Shown: positions 18,644 to 28,248 of the stretch, one piece after another
How positions within the stretch are numbered: position 1 is the first letter of the stretch
Layout: every line of letters starts with the position of its first letter
NCBI GenBank assembly: GCA_963667875.2
Contig: CAXXGC010000005.1
Location: forward strand, 1 to 64,000
Source of the DNA: JAEXOD01 sp963667875
GTDB taxonomy: Bacteria > Bacteroidota > Ignavibacteria > Ignavibacteriales > Melioribacteraceae
Direction: 5' to 3'
Length of the DNA stretch: 64,000 nt
Notes under the pieces: model-generated
The model's database searches: none
What the model was told of the DNA's origin: nothing
The model's input: the letters and a program-made list of their open reading frames with translations, nothing else
Position numbers and translations under genes: made by a program

Positions 18644-19224
18644 ATTTTTATAAAATTCTCCAATAATTGTATTCCATATTTCCCTGATTTTTCAGGGTGA
18701 AATTGTATCCCGTAAAAATTATCTTTTTTTACCGTTACACAAAACTGCAAATTGTAATCACAATCAGCAATAGAATATATATTATTTTCAACGTAATATG
18801 AATTAGCAAAATAAAAACTGGTTCCATTTGGTATACCTGTAAATAATATTTCATCCGCCTTATAATTTACATTATTCCAACCCATATGAGGCACTATCAT
18901 CTTTTTTTTATCAAACAATTTTGTTTCAACGGGAATTATTTCCAAACAATTTGTATCACGTTCTTCCGATCTTAAAGTTAATAACTGCATCCCTAAACAA
19001 ATTCCAATTAAAGGTTTTGTTGTATTCCTAATATATTCAATCAGATCATATTCTTTTAACTTTTGCATAGCATAATAGGCTTCACCAACACCGGGCAAAA
19101 TAATTTTGCTGCATTTGTTTATTTCGGCTTTGTCATTTGTAACAATGTACTTTGCTTTAAAATCATTTAATGCATTAATAATCGATTGAATATTCCCAAC
19201 TCCATAATCTATTATTGCTGTCAT
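18637..19224 (-). CDS. hisH: Imidazole glycerol phosphate synthase, glutaminase subunit
   Basis: A 195-residue class I glutamine amidotransferase. The triad is visible: Cys76 in GICLGMQ, and His176 and Glu178 in FHPEKSGKYG. It releases ammonia from glutamine and passes it through the HisF barrel. Located between hisB and hisA, overlapping both, in the usual hisBHAF order. Confidence 0.96.
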   Translation of the reverse strand: MTAIIDYGVGNIQSIINALNDFKAKYIVTNDKAEINKCSKIILPGVGEAYYAMQKLKEYDLIEYIRNTTKPLIGICLGMQLLTLRSEERDTNCLEIIPVETKLFDKKKMIVPHMGWNNVNYKADEILFTGIPNGTSFYFANSYYVENNIYSIADCDYNLQFCVTVKKDNFYGIQFHPEKSGKYGIQLLENFIKIC

Positions 19225-20093
19225 ATAACACCTTTTGTAGAAGGTAATTGATTTTTTACTCTTTCGTCAATTCTAACTGCTTCGTTTAATGATTTGGCAA
19301 ATGCTTTAAACATACACTCAATTTTGTGGTGATCATTTTTTCCTTTGGCACGAAGATATATTGTTGAACTCATTCCTGCCGCAACCGATTTAAAAAATTC
19401 ATCAGTTAATTCAGTCGGAAAGTCACCAACTTTTTCTCTATTAAATTTACACTTAAAATTAATATAACTGCGTCCGCCCAAATCAATGGCGCATTTTGCA
19501 ATTGAATCATCCATAGGTAAATAATAACCATAACGTTTTATTCCCGCTTTATTCCCCAATGCTTTTTTAATTGCCTCGCCAAAAGCTAAGCCTGTATCTT
19601 CTATTGTGTGATGTTCATCAACTTCCAAATCGCCATTTACATTAATAGTTAAATTTATATTTGCATGTCTTGCAATTTGGTCAAGCATGTGATCAAAAAA
19701 ACCGATACCGGTTTTAATATCCGATTTCCCTTCACCGTCCAAATTTATTTTTACTGTTATTTTTGTTTCTTTTGTGTTTCTAATAACTTCATATATTCTT
19801 TGCGGTTTTAGTAAATATTCAACAACTTCTTTAACACTATTATAAAAAATTTCATTTAGTTTAATTTTATTATTGTCATCTAATACTATTTTTGCATCTA
19901 TATTTTTAGAATTGAAATTGTTTATATGGATATTTTCTGTTTTATATAATTTAATTAAATCATTTGATATTTTTTCTGTTTCTGAATATATTAAGTAATC
20001 GGTGTTTGATAATTTTATTAAAGCCTCCATTATTCCGGCCGATTCAATTGAATTATAATTTAATAATTTTGAATCAATATATATTTCTTTCAT
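19221..20093 (-). CDS. hisB: Imidazoleglycerol-phosphate dehydratase with degenerate N-terminal domain
   Basis: The dehydratase domain fills residues ~99-290 and keeps both metal-binding motifs (DEHHTIEDTG and DHHKIECMFKAF). The first ~98 residues resemble a shrunken HAD histidinol-phosphatase domain of bifunctional HisB: a YID strand and a helix/strand resembling the 'ALxKLxxxGYxLxxxTN' region. The DxDGT nucleophile and acid are gone, and the domain is about 65 residues too short. Only dehydration of IGP is therefore expected; histidinol phosphate must be dephosphorylated by an enzyme encoded elsewhere. The HAD ancestry is inference. Confidence 0.88.
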   Translation of the reverse strand: MKEIYIDSKLLNYNSIESAGIMEALIKLSNTDYLIYSETEKISNDLIKLYKTENIHINNFNSKNIDAKIVLDDNNKIKLNEIFYNSVKEVVEYLLKPQRIYEVIRNTKETKITVKINLDGEGKSDIKTGIGFFDHMLDQIARHANINLTINVNGDLEVDEHHTIEDTGLAFGEAIKKALGNKAGIKRYGYYLPMDDSIAKCAIDLGGRSYINFKCKFNREKVGDFPTELTDEFFKSVAAGMSSTIYLRAKGKNDHHKIECMFKAFAKSLNEAVRIDERVKNQLPSTKGVI

Positions 20094-21136
20094 ATTATAC
20101 TCCTCAGTACTTCAATGAATTTATCATTTTCTTTTTCAGTTCCAACTGATACTCTTAAATATCCATCCAGATTTTTTTGATTACTTCGGTCGCGTATAAT
20201 AATATTATTTTTAATAAGTTGACTAAATATTGTTTTGCTGTTTTTAATTTTAAATAAAATATAATTAGCCTGAGTTGGTAAAACTATTTCAACTCCTTCT
20301 GTTCGTAATAATTGAGTTATTAATTTTTCTCTTTCAATAACAAGAGTATTAATAAACTTATAATATTTATCGGTATTTTGCAACGCCTTTAATATTACCC
20401 ATGCTGTTAATTTATTTATACTATATGGCGCTTTTATCTTCATTAATAATTCAATAATAAATGTTGAAGCAGCACAATAACCGCATCTAATACCTGCCAA
20501 TCCCCATGCTTTTGAAAATGTTCTTAATACAACAATGTTGGGATATTGTTCAATATATTTTACAAAACCTTCATCATTTGCAAAATCAATATATGCCTCA
20601 TCAACTACTATAATAATATTTTGTTGTTCAGCAATTGAAATAATTTTTTGTTTATCCAATATATTCCCCGTGGGATTATTTGGCGAACATAAAAAAAGAA
20701 GTTTGGTTTTTTCTGTAATTTTTGATTTTATTGAATTTGCATCAATATCAAATTTTTTGTTTAATTCCAATTCAACAATGTTTACATCATTAATTTCACA
20801 ACTTACATTGTACATGCCATAAGTAGGCTCACATATTATTGCACTATCAACACCGGGAACGCAAAATATTTTAATTAACAAATCTATAATTTCATCGGAA
20901 CCCACTCCAAAAAATAAGTTTTGTGCAGGAACATTAATAAATTTTGAAAGTTCATTACGCAATTCTGTTTGATTTGGGTCGGGATATCTATTTAATTCCT
21001 CATCATTAAATTCAACTATACTCCCCAGCGGATTTTCATTGGCATCCATCAACATTCCCTTCATATATGAACTACGTGCGGATGTATATTGCTTTACTTT
21101 TAATATGTTTGGTCTTACTAATTTTTTAATATCCAT
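20090..21136 (-). CDS. hisC: Histidinol-phosphate aminotransferase
   Basis: A 348-residue PLP enzyme of fold type I. The PLP lysine is Lys209 in FSKAWGLAGIRCGY; SPNNPTG (151-157) and VVDEAYIDF (~178-186) are the typical cofactor-binding motifs. It converts imidazole-acetol phosphate to histidinol phosphate with glutamate. Start is 2 bases after the hisD stop; its stop overlaps hisB. Confidence 0.95.
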   Translation of the reverse strand: MDIKKLVRPNILKVKQYTSARSSYMKGMLMDANENPLGSIVEFNDEELNRYPDPNQTELRNELSKFINVPAQNLFFGVGSDEIIDLLIKIFCVPGVDSAIICEPTYGMYNVSCEINDVNIVELELNKKFDIDANSIKSKITEKTKLLFLCSPNNPTGNILDKQKIISIAEQQNIIIVVDEAYIDFANDEGFVKYIEQYPNIVVLRTFSKAWGLAGIRCGYCAASTFIIELLMKIKAPYSINKLTAWVILKALQNTDKYYKFINTLVIEREKLITQLLRTEGVEIVLPTQANYILFKIKNSKTIFSQLIKNNIIIRDRSNQKNLDGYLRVSVGTEKENDKFIEVLRSII

Positions 21137-21138
21137 AA

Positions 21139-22419
21139 TTATAACCTGATTTTAATTGCGTTTGCGTGTGCTTCCAGATTTTCGGCTTCAGCTAATTTTA
21201 TTACTGTATTACTGATTCGTTTTAATCCCCTTTTTGTTAAAGTTTGAAAAGTAATAGGCTTCAAAAACGATTCTACGCTAACTCCGCCCGTTGCTTTAGC
21301 ATATCCATTCGTTGGCAGCGAGTGATTTGGTCCTGATGTATAATCTCCCGCACTTTCAGGTGAATAAGCCCCTATAAATACCGAACCGGCATTTTTAATT
21401 TGAGAGCTTACTTTTACTGCATTTTTTGTATTTATTATTAAATGCTCCGGTGCGTAATTATTACTTAAAGCAACAGCTTCTTTTATAGAATTTACTAATA
21501 AAATAAAAGATTTTTTTAAGCTGTTTTCTGCAAAACTATTTCGTGGTAAAATTTTTAATTGTTTGGTTATTGCTTCAGTTACTTTTGTTATTAGTTTTTC
21601 ATCAGTTGTTAATAATATCACTTGTGAATCGTTTCCATGTTCAGCCTGTGACAATAAATCTGCTGCAATAAAACAGGGATCCGCAAATTCATCTGCAATT
21701 ATTAATACTTCACTAGGTCCGGCAGGCATATCAATTATACAGCCGTCATCGTCAATACTAACTAAATTTTTTGCAGCTGTTACATATTGATTTCCCGGTC
21801 CAAATATTTTATCAACTTTTTTAATTGTTTCAGTTCCAAAAGCCATCATTGCAATACCTTGAGCACCTCCAATAGCATAAAACTCATTTACTCCACATTT
21901 TAACGCCGCATAAGCTAAACCGGAATTTATTTCGTTATCCTTTACAACTGAGCATACAACTATTCTTTTACATTTGGCAATTTTTGCCGGTATCCCTAAC
22001 ATAAGCATGGTTGAAATTAATACTGTATTTCCACCCGGAATATATAAACCAACATTTTCAATAGAGAAAAATTCCCTTCTGCATGTAACACCCGCAATTG
22101 TTTGAATTTTATAATTTTTTGGTTTTTGACATTTATGAAATTTATAAATTTGAGTGTACGCTTTGTTAATGACTTTTTTTAATTCAGTATCAATTTTATT
22201 GGCCGCACTTTTTAGTTCTTTATTAGTTATTAAAATTTGTGATGAATCGTAGTTGTCATATTTTTTTGCATACTTAAGAACAGCATTGTTGCCGTTTTTT
22301 TTGACGTCATTTAATATTGGCTGAATGACTGAATAAAGTTCTTCATTTGAAATTTTTTCTCTTGAAAATAACTTTTCTCTTTTTTCATTTGTCAGAATAT
22401 CATTATAGAATATTTTCAT
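21139..22419 (-). CDS. hisD: Histidinol dehydrogenase
   Basis: A 426-residue zinc- and NAD-dependent enzyme for the last two oxidations to histidine. Visible family motifs are VGLYIPGGNTVL, GPGNQYVTAAK, MPAGPSEVLI, LSQAEHGNDSQ and the zinc/catalytic AGDYTSGPNHSLPT. Full length. Start overlaps the hisG stop by 4 bases. Confidence 0.96.
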   Translation of the reverse strand: MKIFYNDILTNEKREKLFSREKISNEELYSVIQPILNDVKKNGNNAVLKYAKKYDNYDSSQILITNKELKSAANKIDTELKKVINKAYTQIYKFHKCQKPKNYKIQTIAGVTCRREFFSIENVGLYIPGGNTVLISTMLMLGIPAKIAKCKRIVVCSVVKDNEINSGLAYAALKCGVNEFYAIGGAQGIAMMAFGTETIKKVDKIFGPGNQYVTAAKNLVSIDDDGCIIDMPAGPSEVLIIADEFADPCFIAADLLSQAEHGNDSQVILLTTDEKLITKVTEAITKQLKILPRNSFAENSLKKSFILLVNSIKEAVALSNNYAPEHLIINTKNAVKVSSQIKNAGSVFIGAYSPESAGDYTSGPNHSLPTNGYAKATGGVSVESFLKPITFQTLTKRGLKRISNTVIKLAEAENLEAHANAIKIRL

Positions 22420-23285
22420 GGTATTATGTTCTCTATTGGTAATAATAATATTCCGGACGCTCCTACACTTTTTAAGTCCTTATAAATTGTCCAAAATTGA
22501 TTTGCCGGAATTACCGCATGAATTGCAACCATTGATTCTTCTGCTAATGGTAATATAGTAGGACTTTTTAATGACGGTATAATATTTTTTATTTTTTCAA
22601 CTGCTTCTTTTGGAGCGTTCATCATTAAATATTTTGACGACTTGGCAATTAAAGCTGAATCTATTCTATTTAATAGATCTTCTAATAAATCTCTTTTTTT
22701 GGGATCACTATTAACATCTTTGTTGGCAACTAAAACTGTTTCCGAATTAAAAACTTCAAAAGATTTTTTTAATTTGTGCAACTTTAAAGTATTCCCTGTT
22801 GATACAATATCACATATCATATCGGCCACACCCAATATTGGAGTTATCTCCACCGATCCGCTGATTTCAACAATTTTTGCCTGAACATTATTTTTACTTA
22901 AATAATTCTTTAACATATTTGGGTAAGAAGTAGCTATTTTTTTATTTTGCAAATCTTTTACCGATTCAAGTTCAACTCCATCAGGAACAGCAATGGATAA
23001 TTTACATTTTCCAAATCCCAGTTTTCGTATTACTTCAATATCAGTATTTTTTTCATATATTACATCTTCCCCAACAATTCCAATATCCGCAACACCGTTG
23101 CTTACATATTCTGGTATGTCATCATCACGCAAAAATAAAAGATCCAATTCAATGTTTTTGGCCGATATAATTAATCTATCATTATAATCTTCAATATCTA
23201 AACCGCAATTACGTAACAGTTGCAGCGATTTTTCAGTTAACCTTCCTTTTTTTTGTAACGCAAGTTTTAAATTTCCGTTTGGCAT
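22416..23285 (-). CDS. hisG: ATP phosphoribosyltransferase, long form
   Basis: First enzyme of histidine synthesis (289 aa). The catalytic part (1-~210) contains LALQKKGRL and the PRPP-binding DIVSTGNTLK. The C-terminal ~75 residues form the ACT-like regulatory domain of long-form HisG, which binds histidine for feedback inhibition, so no HisZ partner is needed. A good AGGAG ribosome site precedes the ATG. The gene lies just after an attenuator-like terminator. Confidence 0.96.
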   Translation of the reverse strand: MPNGNLKLALQKKGRLTEKSLQLLRNCGLDIEDYNDRLIISAKNIELDLLFLRDDDIPEYVSNGVADIGIVGEDVIYEKNTDIEVIRKLGFGKCKLSIAVPDGVELESVKDLQNKKIATSYPNMLKNYLSKNNVQAKIVEISGSVEITPILGVADMICDIVSTGNTLKLHKLKKSFEVFNSETVLVANKDVNSDPKKRDLLEDLLNRIDSALIAKSSKYLMMNAPKEAVEKIKNIIPSLKSPTILPLAEESMVAIHAVIPANQFWTIYKDLKSVGASGILLLPIENIIP

Positions 23286-23308
23286 TATAACTCCTTTAAA
23301 CTAAAAAA

Positions 23309-23326
23309 CCCCGGCTAAGGCCGGGG
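23309..23326 (-). terminator. his operon attenuator terminator
   Basis: On the minus strand a 7-bp GC stem (CCCCGGC / GCCGGGG) with a 4-base loop is followed directly by six T's. It ends about 20 bases before the hisG start, downstream of the His-rich leader. Its place between leader and first gene marks it as a regulatory rather than operon-final terminator. Confidence 0.8.
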
Positions 23327-23378
23327 TTTTATTTTATATTATTATTTTTTTATAAACGTATATATAGTAATCCGGTCT

Positions 23379-23441
23379 TTACTTCGTCTCCAATGTAAAA
23401 TGATGATGATGGTGAAGAATATGTATCGGATTAAATGTCAT
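23379..23441 (-). CDS. hisL: His operon leader peptide
   Basis: A 20-codon open frame reads MTFNPIHILHHHHHFTLETK: six His codons, five of them consecutive, between the promoter and the attenuator hairpin. Ribosome stalling at these codons when charged tRNA-His is scarce would change folding of the downstream RNA and allow read-through into hisG, as in enteric his operons. The peptide sequence and terminator are seen directly; the mechanism is inferred. A clear antiterminator is not obvious; only a CCGG at 23371-23375 could pair with the terminator's 5' arm. The ribosome site is weak. Confidence 0.8.
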   Translation of the reverse strand: MTFNPIHILHHHHHFTLETK

Positions 23442-23470
23442 TTTGCTATTTTTTTTATTTGTTAGTTACT

Positions 23471-23498
23471 AATATATGTAATTATTATTAAAATGCAA
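23471..23498 (-). promoter_or_regulatory. Candidate his operon promoter
   Basis: On the minus strand TTGCAT and TATATT are separated by 16 bases; transcription would start near 23464, some 20 bases before the leader ATG. Confidence 0.5.
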
Positions 23499-23540
23499 GT
23501 TTATGCATAATTATTGCATAAATATTTTTAGTTAATTAAA

Positions 23541-26500
23541 CTACTTTAATAAAATCATCTTTTTAACCTTATTAAATTCGTTATTGCCGTTTAAAGGTAT
23601 TGCCTTAATTGTAACAAAATAAACTCCACTTGTAAGTTTGTATGGCAATTTATTTATGTCAAATACTACTTCGTAATATCCGGCCTGTAAAATTTCATTT
23701 TTTTGTTGACTTAGTTCTTCACCTATTGTATTAAAAATTTTTATTATCACTCTGGAATCAACCGGAATGGAATATTTTATTATTGTAACCGGATTAAATG
23801 GGTTGGGATAGTTTTGATATAAAACAAATTCTTTTGGTTTAAAATTTATTTCAATCTCTAATTCCTTTGAGTAACTGATATTGTTATTATTATCAATTTG
23901 TTTTAGCCGATAACAGTATCTTCCGTTTTGTATATCTTTATCAACAAATGAATATGATTTAGGTGAATTTGTATTTCCGAAACCATCCACAAATCCAATT
24001 TGCATCCATTTATCATTTTCACTTTTCCGCTCTATGTAAAAACCGTAATTGTCAAGCTCAGTTGCTGTTCCCCAATTCAGATTAACATTACCACCTGTAA
24101 TATCTGCTTCAAATAAAATCAATTCAACCGGAAAAGGATTATCTATTGTTGAACCTACGCTAAACTCGGAAAATGTAGTTAAGCCAACTCTATGTAATAC
24201 AGGGGTGGTATTGGACCCTGTACATTCGGAATGTGTTCCTTCTATTGACCAATTATTACTACTGTAGGTTCTCTTTAATAAATGTAATTTCGTATAATCG
24301 GTAATTCCGGTAAATCCATCAGCAGTCATATCTACGTTATAAGTACCACCACTTAATCCATCTGCCGCCAATAATATCCAATAACCGTCCACACCAACAT
24401 TTTCAATTGTTACTACTCCGTCACTCAGCGGTAATCCATTTGTACCGGGATTGGAAGAAATAAAAGAAGTAGTTAATGTTCCTCCGGTTGTTGGAGCAGT
24501 TGTAAAACTAATATTTGCAGGCCTATAGTTAGTAGATGTGCCTAAAGGGAAAAGTATGTCTGTGGAAGTTGAAGTTCCAAACCATCGTTTAAAATTTCCA
24601 TTTATTTTCCCGGAAGTTCTTATCAAAGTCCCAAGATCTGATATTGAAGAACCTAAAGTAATAGTATTTAGGTTTGTTGTAATTATTCCGGCATTAAGAG
24701 ATAAAATATTATTAATTTTTATATTATTATTTATTGTTATTCCACCTGTATTGTTAACCGTAAAATCGTCTATTATGTCTGTAAATGGAATTTCATTACC
24801 CGTAACAACCCCTGTTGAGCCGCTGTATTCCAAGTTTATTGACGAACCAAAATTTGGTATAAAGTTAAGACTTCCATCTTGTCGAATAATTTTTGCAGAA
24901 TTGTTAAAAGTTAAAGAACCTTCATCCTCAACCTTTAACAAACCTTTAATTAAACTAAGCTCATTAAAAATTGTAACAGGAAATCGAAGCATTACATCCC
25001 CATCGTAATCAATTGTAACATAAGTTCCTCCTGCAAAAGCTTCACCCGGCATATAAGTAGAAATTATCCATTCCGGAGGCCAATTACGGGTTGTTAATCG
25101 TATTACACCGGCATCCCATGGAGATAGCTCTGCACCCAAACCATTAAGCCAAATTCTACTTCCCGAGTTCCACTGTACGAGTCCTTCCGCTGTTGTATAT
25201 ATATAACAAAAAGCTCCCGACTCAAATTTTACCGTTGTATTAGCACCAATTGTTAATCTGCTTTGCAATAAAAATTTTGCCGTGGCAACATCAGCACCAA
25301 CAAAAATAAATGGAAACGATTTAGATGCACTTGTCCATGTTCCACCCAAACTATACCCGCCATAAATACCAAAACCATTTTGTGTATTTCCTGTTCCGCT
25401 ATTACCTGCATAACTTCCGGTTCCAATCTGGTTTAAATAAACCCCATAACCATTATTATTATTAAATGTATTATTATCAATAGTTGCTATTGATGCCGCC
25501 CCGGTAACATATAATGCGGTACTGCCGTTTCCTGTAAAAGTACTGTTGGTTACGGTTGCTGCTGCATTGTTTATATAAATTCCATAATTTTGACTATAAT
25601 CCGAATTACTATACAAAAAACTAAAAGCATCACTTTCGCTGTTATATATATTTGAACTTAAAGAATTTCCTCCCGTTCTTCCACCGTACCTGATATAACA
25701 ATATTCGAAATTACCAATTCCCTGATAACTTGATCCGTTAAGATAAATCCCATCCCAATCGCCGCCAGAAGGAAGAACTGCAGTACCGTCTCCTTTTGTA
25801 TCTCCGCCATAGGTATCATCATTTATTGAAGTTATTACTACCATATTTCCGGCACCTGAAACTCCATTAATATCTAATGTTCCGTTAACGGTAAAATACG
25901 ATTGGCTAACACATTTAATTATTGTACCGGTATTAACTGTTAACGTTTTTAGGTTATCAATAGTTATCTGACCAATTAATATAAAAGGAAAAGTTAATTC
26001 GCCGCTTGATATTACAGCATCGGAACTTACCAGCCCTCTAATTCCAAAGCCGTTAATACTATTGCCATTACCGGTATTACCCGAGAATGAGTTTATTTTT
26101 GAAATTATATAAGCTGCATAATTACCATTATTGATAAAAGAATTATTAGAAACAGTCATTAAATAATTTGGAGCGTTTACGTATAATCCATAATTTGAAT
26201 TATTAGCAATAGTACTGCCGGATACTTCAAATGCACATCCTTCAACACCAATACCGTTATTATTACTATATTCGCAATATCCATTTCTAAAATATCCACC
26301 ATTAATACTTGATGCATATATACAATATCCGAATGTATTTCCGCTAACTTTGCCCCCGTATCTTATTCTGCAATAATCAAAGTAACCATATCCCTGGCTT
26401 GAACTACCTGACAGATAAATTCCATCCCAATCACCTGCAGCCGGACTGAGTGCGCCTCCATCACCTTTTGTATCACCTCCGTAATTATCATCGTTAATTG

Positions 26501-28124
26501 AAGTGAATATCACCTGATTGCCGTCACCACTTGCTCCATTTATATCAATTGTTCCTATTACACTTATATACGATGAAGGTACTGCCTTAATTATTGTACC
26601 GGCCGGTATGGTTAAGGTTTTTGATACATTTATATCTAACAATCCTGTTAAAATATATGGAAAAGTAGTTGAACTCATAACAAGCGAAATATTTGAACTT
26701 ACATGACCTTTAATACCAAAACCGTTTATCGAGTTGCCACTTCCGGTATTTCCTGAAAATGAAGTTAATGTTGCAAATACATAAGCCGCATAACTGCCGT
26801 TATTTGTAAAAGTGTTATTTGTAATTACAGGCGACTGCCATTGCGCATTTACATTTAGTCCATCACCGGCATTATTGGCAATTGTACAATTTGAAACTTC
26901 AAAATTACAATCAGAGACTAAAATTCCTTTATCTTGACTAAACTCACAATAACTATTTCTAAAATAACTGCCATTACTACCGGCCACATAAATATTATTA
27001 CCCAAAACATTTCCGGTTATTTTTCCACCATACCTTATTCTGCAATAATCAAAGTATCCATAACCTTGGCTTGAACTGCCGGATAAATAAATTCCGTCCC
27101 AATCACCGGCAGCCGGACTGGTTGAGCCGCCGTCACCTTTTGTATCTCCTCCATAATTATCATCATTAATTGATGTAAATATTACTTGATTTCCGTCACC
27201 AATAGTCCCATTTATATCAATTGTGCCAATTACATTTATGTAAGAAGAAGGAATTCCTTTAATTATAATTCCGGCCGGAATTGTTAAAGTTTTTGAAACG
27301 GAAACATCTAACAACCCGATTAAAATATATGGAAAAGTAGTTGAACTCATCGAAATTGAAACATCCGAACTAACATGACCTTTAATACCAAATCCATTTA
27401 TTAAGTTGCCGCTTCCGGTATTTCCTGAATACGCAGTTACTGTTGCAAATACATAAGCTGCATAATTGCCGTTATTTGTAAAAGTATTATCTGTTATTAT
27501 GGGTGATTGCCATTGTGCATTCACATTTAATCCATCATCCGAATTGTTGGAAATAGTACTATTTGATACTTCAAAATTACAATCCGTAACTAAAATGCCT
27601 TTCCCTTGACTGAATTCGCAGATACTATTTCTAAAATAACTGCCGTTACTCCCCGCAGCATAAATATTATTACCCAAAGCATTGCCCGATATCTTTCCCC
27701 CGTATCGAATTTTGCAATAATTAAAATTTCCATATCCTTGACCTGTTGCATTTGATATATAAATTCCATCCCAATCACCGGGTGAAGGTATACCATCAGA
27801 ACCTGTTATTATTTCCCCGTAAACATTATCGTCTTTTGCAGTAAATATTACATTATTGGTTATATTCCCGTTTGCAGTTAACGTACCTTGCACCATTAAA
27901 TAAGTATTTGGTGCAAATTTTATAACCACATTTGGGTCAAGCGTTAATACAGTACCGTTTGTTATTGTAATATTTCCTGTAACATAATAAGTGCCTGCTG
28001 CCCAGGTGCCCGACACTGTACCACTACCTTGAGTTGTATATGCTATTATTTTAGAACTCAATAACGCAAAACAAATTATAGAAATGATTAGATTACCGGA
28101 TCGATTAAAATTAGTGGTTTTCAT
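23541..28124 (-). CDS. Giant secreted parallel beta-helix protein with T9SS sorting domain
   Basis: About 1,527 aa with a signal peptide near the N-terminus; the ATG at 28124 gives the better signal, and one at 28133 is also possible. Four long repeats of ~230 residues cover ~90-1000. Each contains DDNxYGGDTKGDG, GDWDGIYLxGSSxQGYGxFxYCxIRYGG, NNT/NNG beta-helix rungs and NGFGIxG. Rungs like these form right-handed beta-helices of the NosD/pectate-lyase type, which often bind or cleave polysaccharide. Residues ~1430-1530 carry the sorting domain with YQNYPNPFNP. Surface exposed or released; no catalytic residues identified. Confidence 0.75.
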   Translation of the reverse strand: MKTTNFNRSGNLIISIICFALLSSKIIAYTTQGSGTVSGTWAAGTYYVTGNITITNGTVLTLDPNVVIKFAPNTYLMVQGTLTANGNITNNVIFTAKDDNVYGEIITGSDGIPSPGDWDGIYISNATGQGYGNFNYCKIRYGGKISGNALGNNIYAAGSNGSYFRNSICEFSQGKGILVTDCNFEVSNSTISNNSDDGLNVNAQWQSPIITDNTFTNNGNYAAYVFATVTAYSGNTGSGNLINGFGIKGHVSSDVSISMSSTTFPYILIGLLDVSVSKTLTIPAGIIIKGIPSSYINVIGTIDINGTIGDGNQVIFTSINDDNYGGDTKGDGGSTSPAAGDWDGIYLSGSSSQGYGYFDYCRIRYGGKITGNVLGNNIYVAGSNGSYFRNSYCEFSQDKGILVSDCNFEVSNCTIANNAGDGLNVNAQWQSPVITNNTFTNNGSYAAYVFATLTSFSGNTGSGNSINGFGIKGHVSSNISLVMSSTTFPYILTGLLDINVSKTLTIPAGTIIKAVPSSYISVIGTIDINGASGDGNQVIFTSINDDNYGGDTKGDGGALSPAAGDWDGIYLSGSSSQGYGYFDYCRIRYGGKVSGNTFGYCIYASSINGGYFRNGYCEYSNNNGIGVEGCAFEVSGSTIANNSNYGLYVNAPNYLMTVSNNSFINNGNYAAYIISKINSFSGNTGNGNSINGFGIRGLVSSDAVISSGELTFPFILIGQITIDNLKTLTVNTGTIIKCVSQSYFTVNGTLDINGVSGAGNMVVITSINDDTYGGDTKGDGTAVLPSGGDWDGIYLNGSSYQGIGNFEYCYIRYGGRTGGNSLSSNIYNSESDAFSFLYSNSDYSQNYGIYINNAAATVTNSTFTGNGSTALYVTGAASIATIDNNTFNNNNGYGVYLNQIGTGSYAGNSGTGNTQNGFGIYGGYSLGGTWTSASKSFPFIFVGADVATAKFLLQSRLTIGANTTVKFESGAFCYIYTTAEGLVQWNSGSRIWLNGLGAELSPWDAGVIRLTTRNWPPEWIISTYMPGEAFAGGTYVTIDYDGDVMLRFPVTIFNELSLIKGLLKVEDEGSLTFNNSAKIIRQDGSLNFIPNFGSSINLEYSGSTGVVTGNEIPFTDIIDDFTVNNTGGITINNNIKINNILSLNAGIITTNLNTITLGSSISDLGTLIRTSGKINGNFKRWFGTSTSTDILFPLGTSTNYRPANISFTTAPTTGGTLTTSFISSNPGTNGLPLSDGVVTIENVGVDGYWILLAADGLSGGTYNVDMTADGFTGITDYTKLHLLKRTYSSNNWSIEGTHSECTGSNTTPVLHRVGLTTFSEFSVGSTIDNPFPVELILFEADITGGNVNLNWGTATELDNYGFYIERKSENDKWMQIGFVDGFGNTNSPKSYSFVDKDIQNGRYCYRLKQIDNNNNISYSKELEIEINFKPKEFVLYQNYPNPFNPVTIIKYSIPVDSRVIIKIFNTIGEELSQQKNEILQAGYYEVVFDINKLPYKLTSGVYFVTIKAIPLNGNNEFNKVKKMILLK

Positions 28125-28248
28125 TTCCGCCATCCTTAATTTTGCTATTAAAAATAATTAACTGTATTAATAACTTAAATAATTAAGGATAAAACAATAA
28201 AACCGATTTCCTAAAACATGTTTTGGTAAGGATAAAAGCGCATTTGAA

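Noticed and set aside
23379..23441. Run of five His codons as a cloning tag
   Set aside because: It lies in a leader position before a full his operon and terminator, with natural flanking codons.
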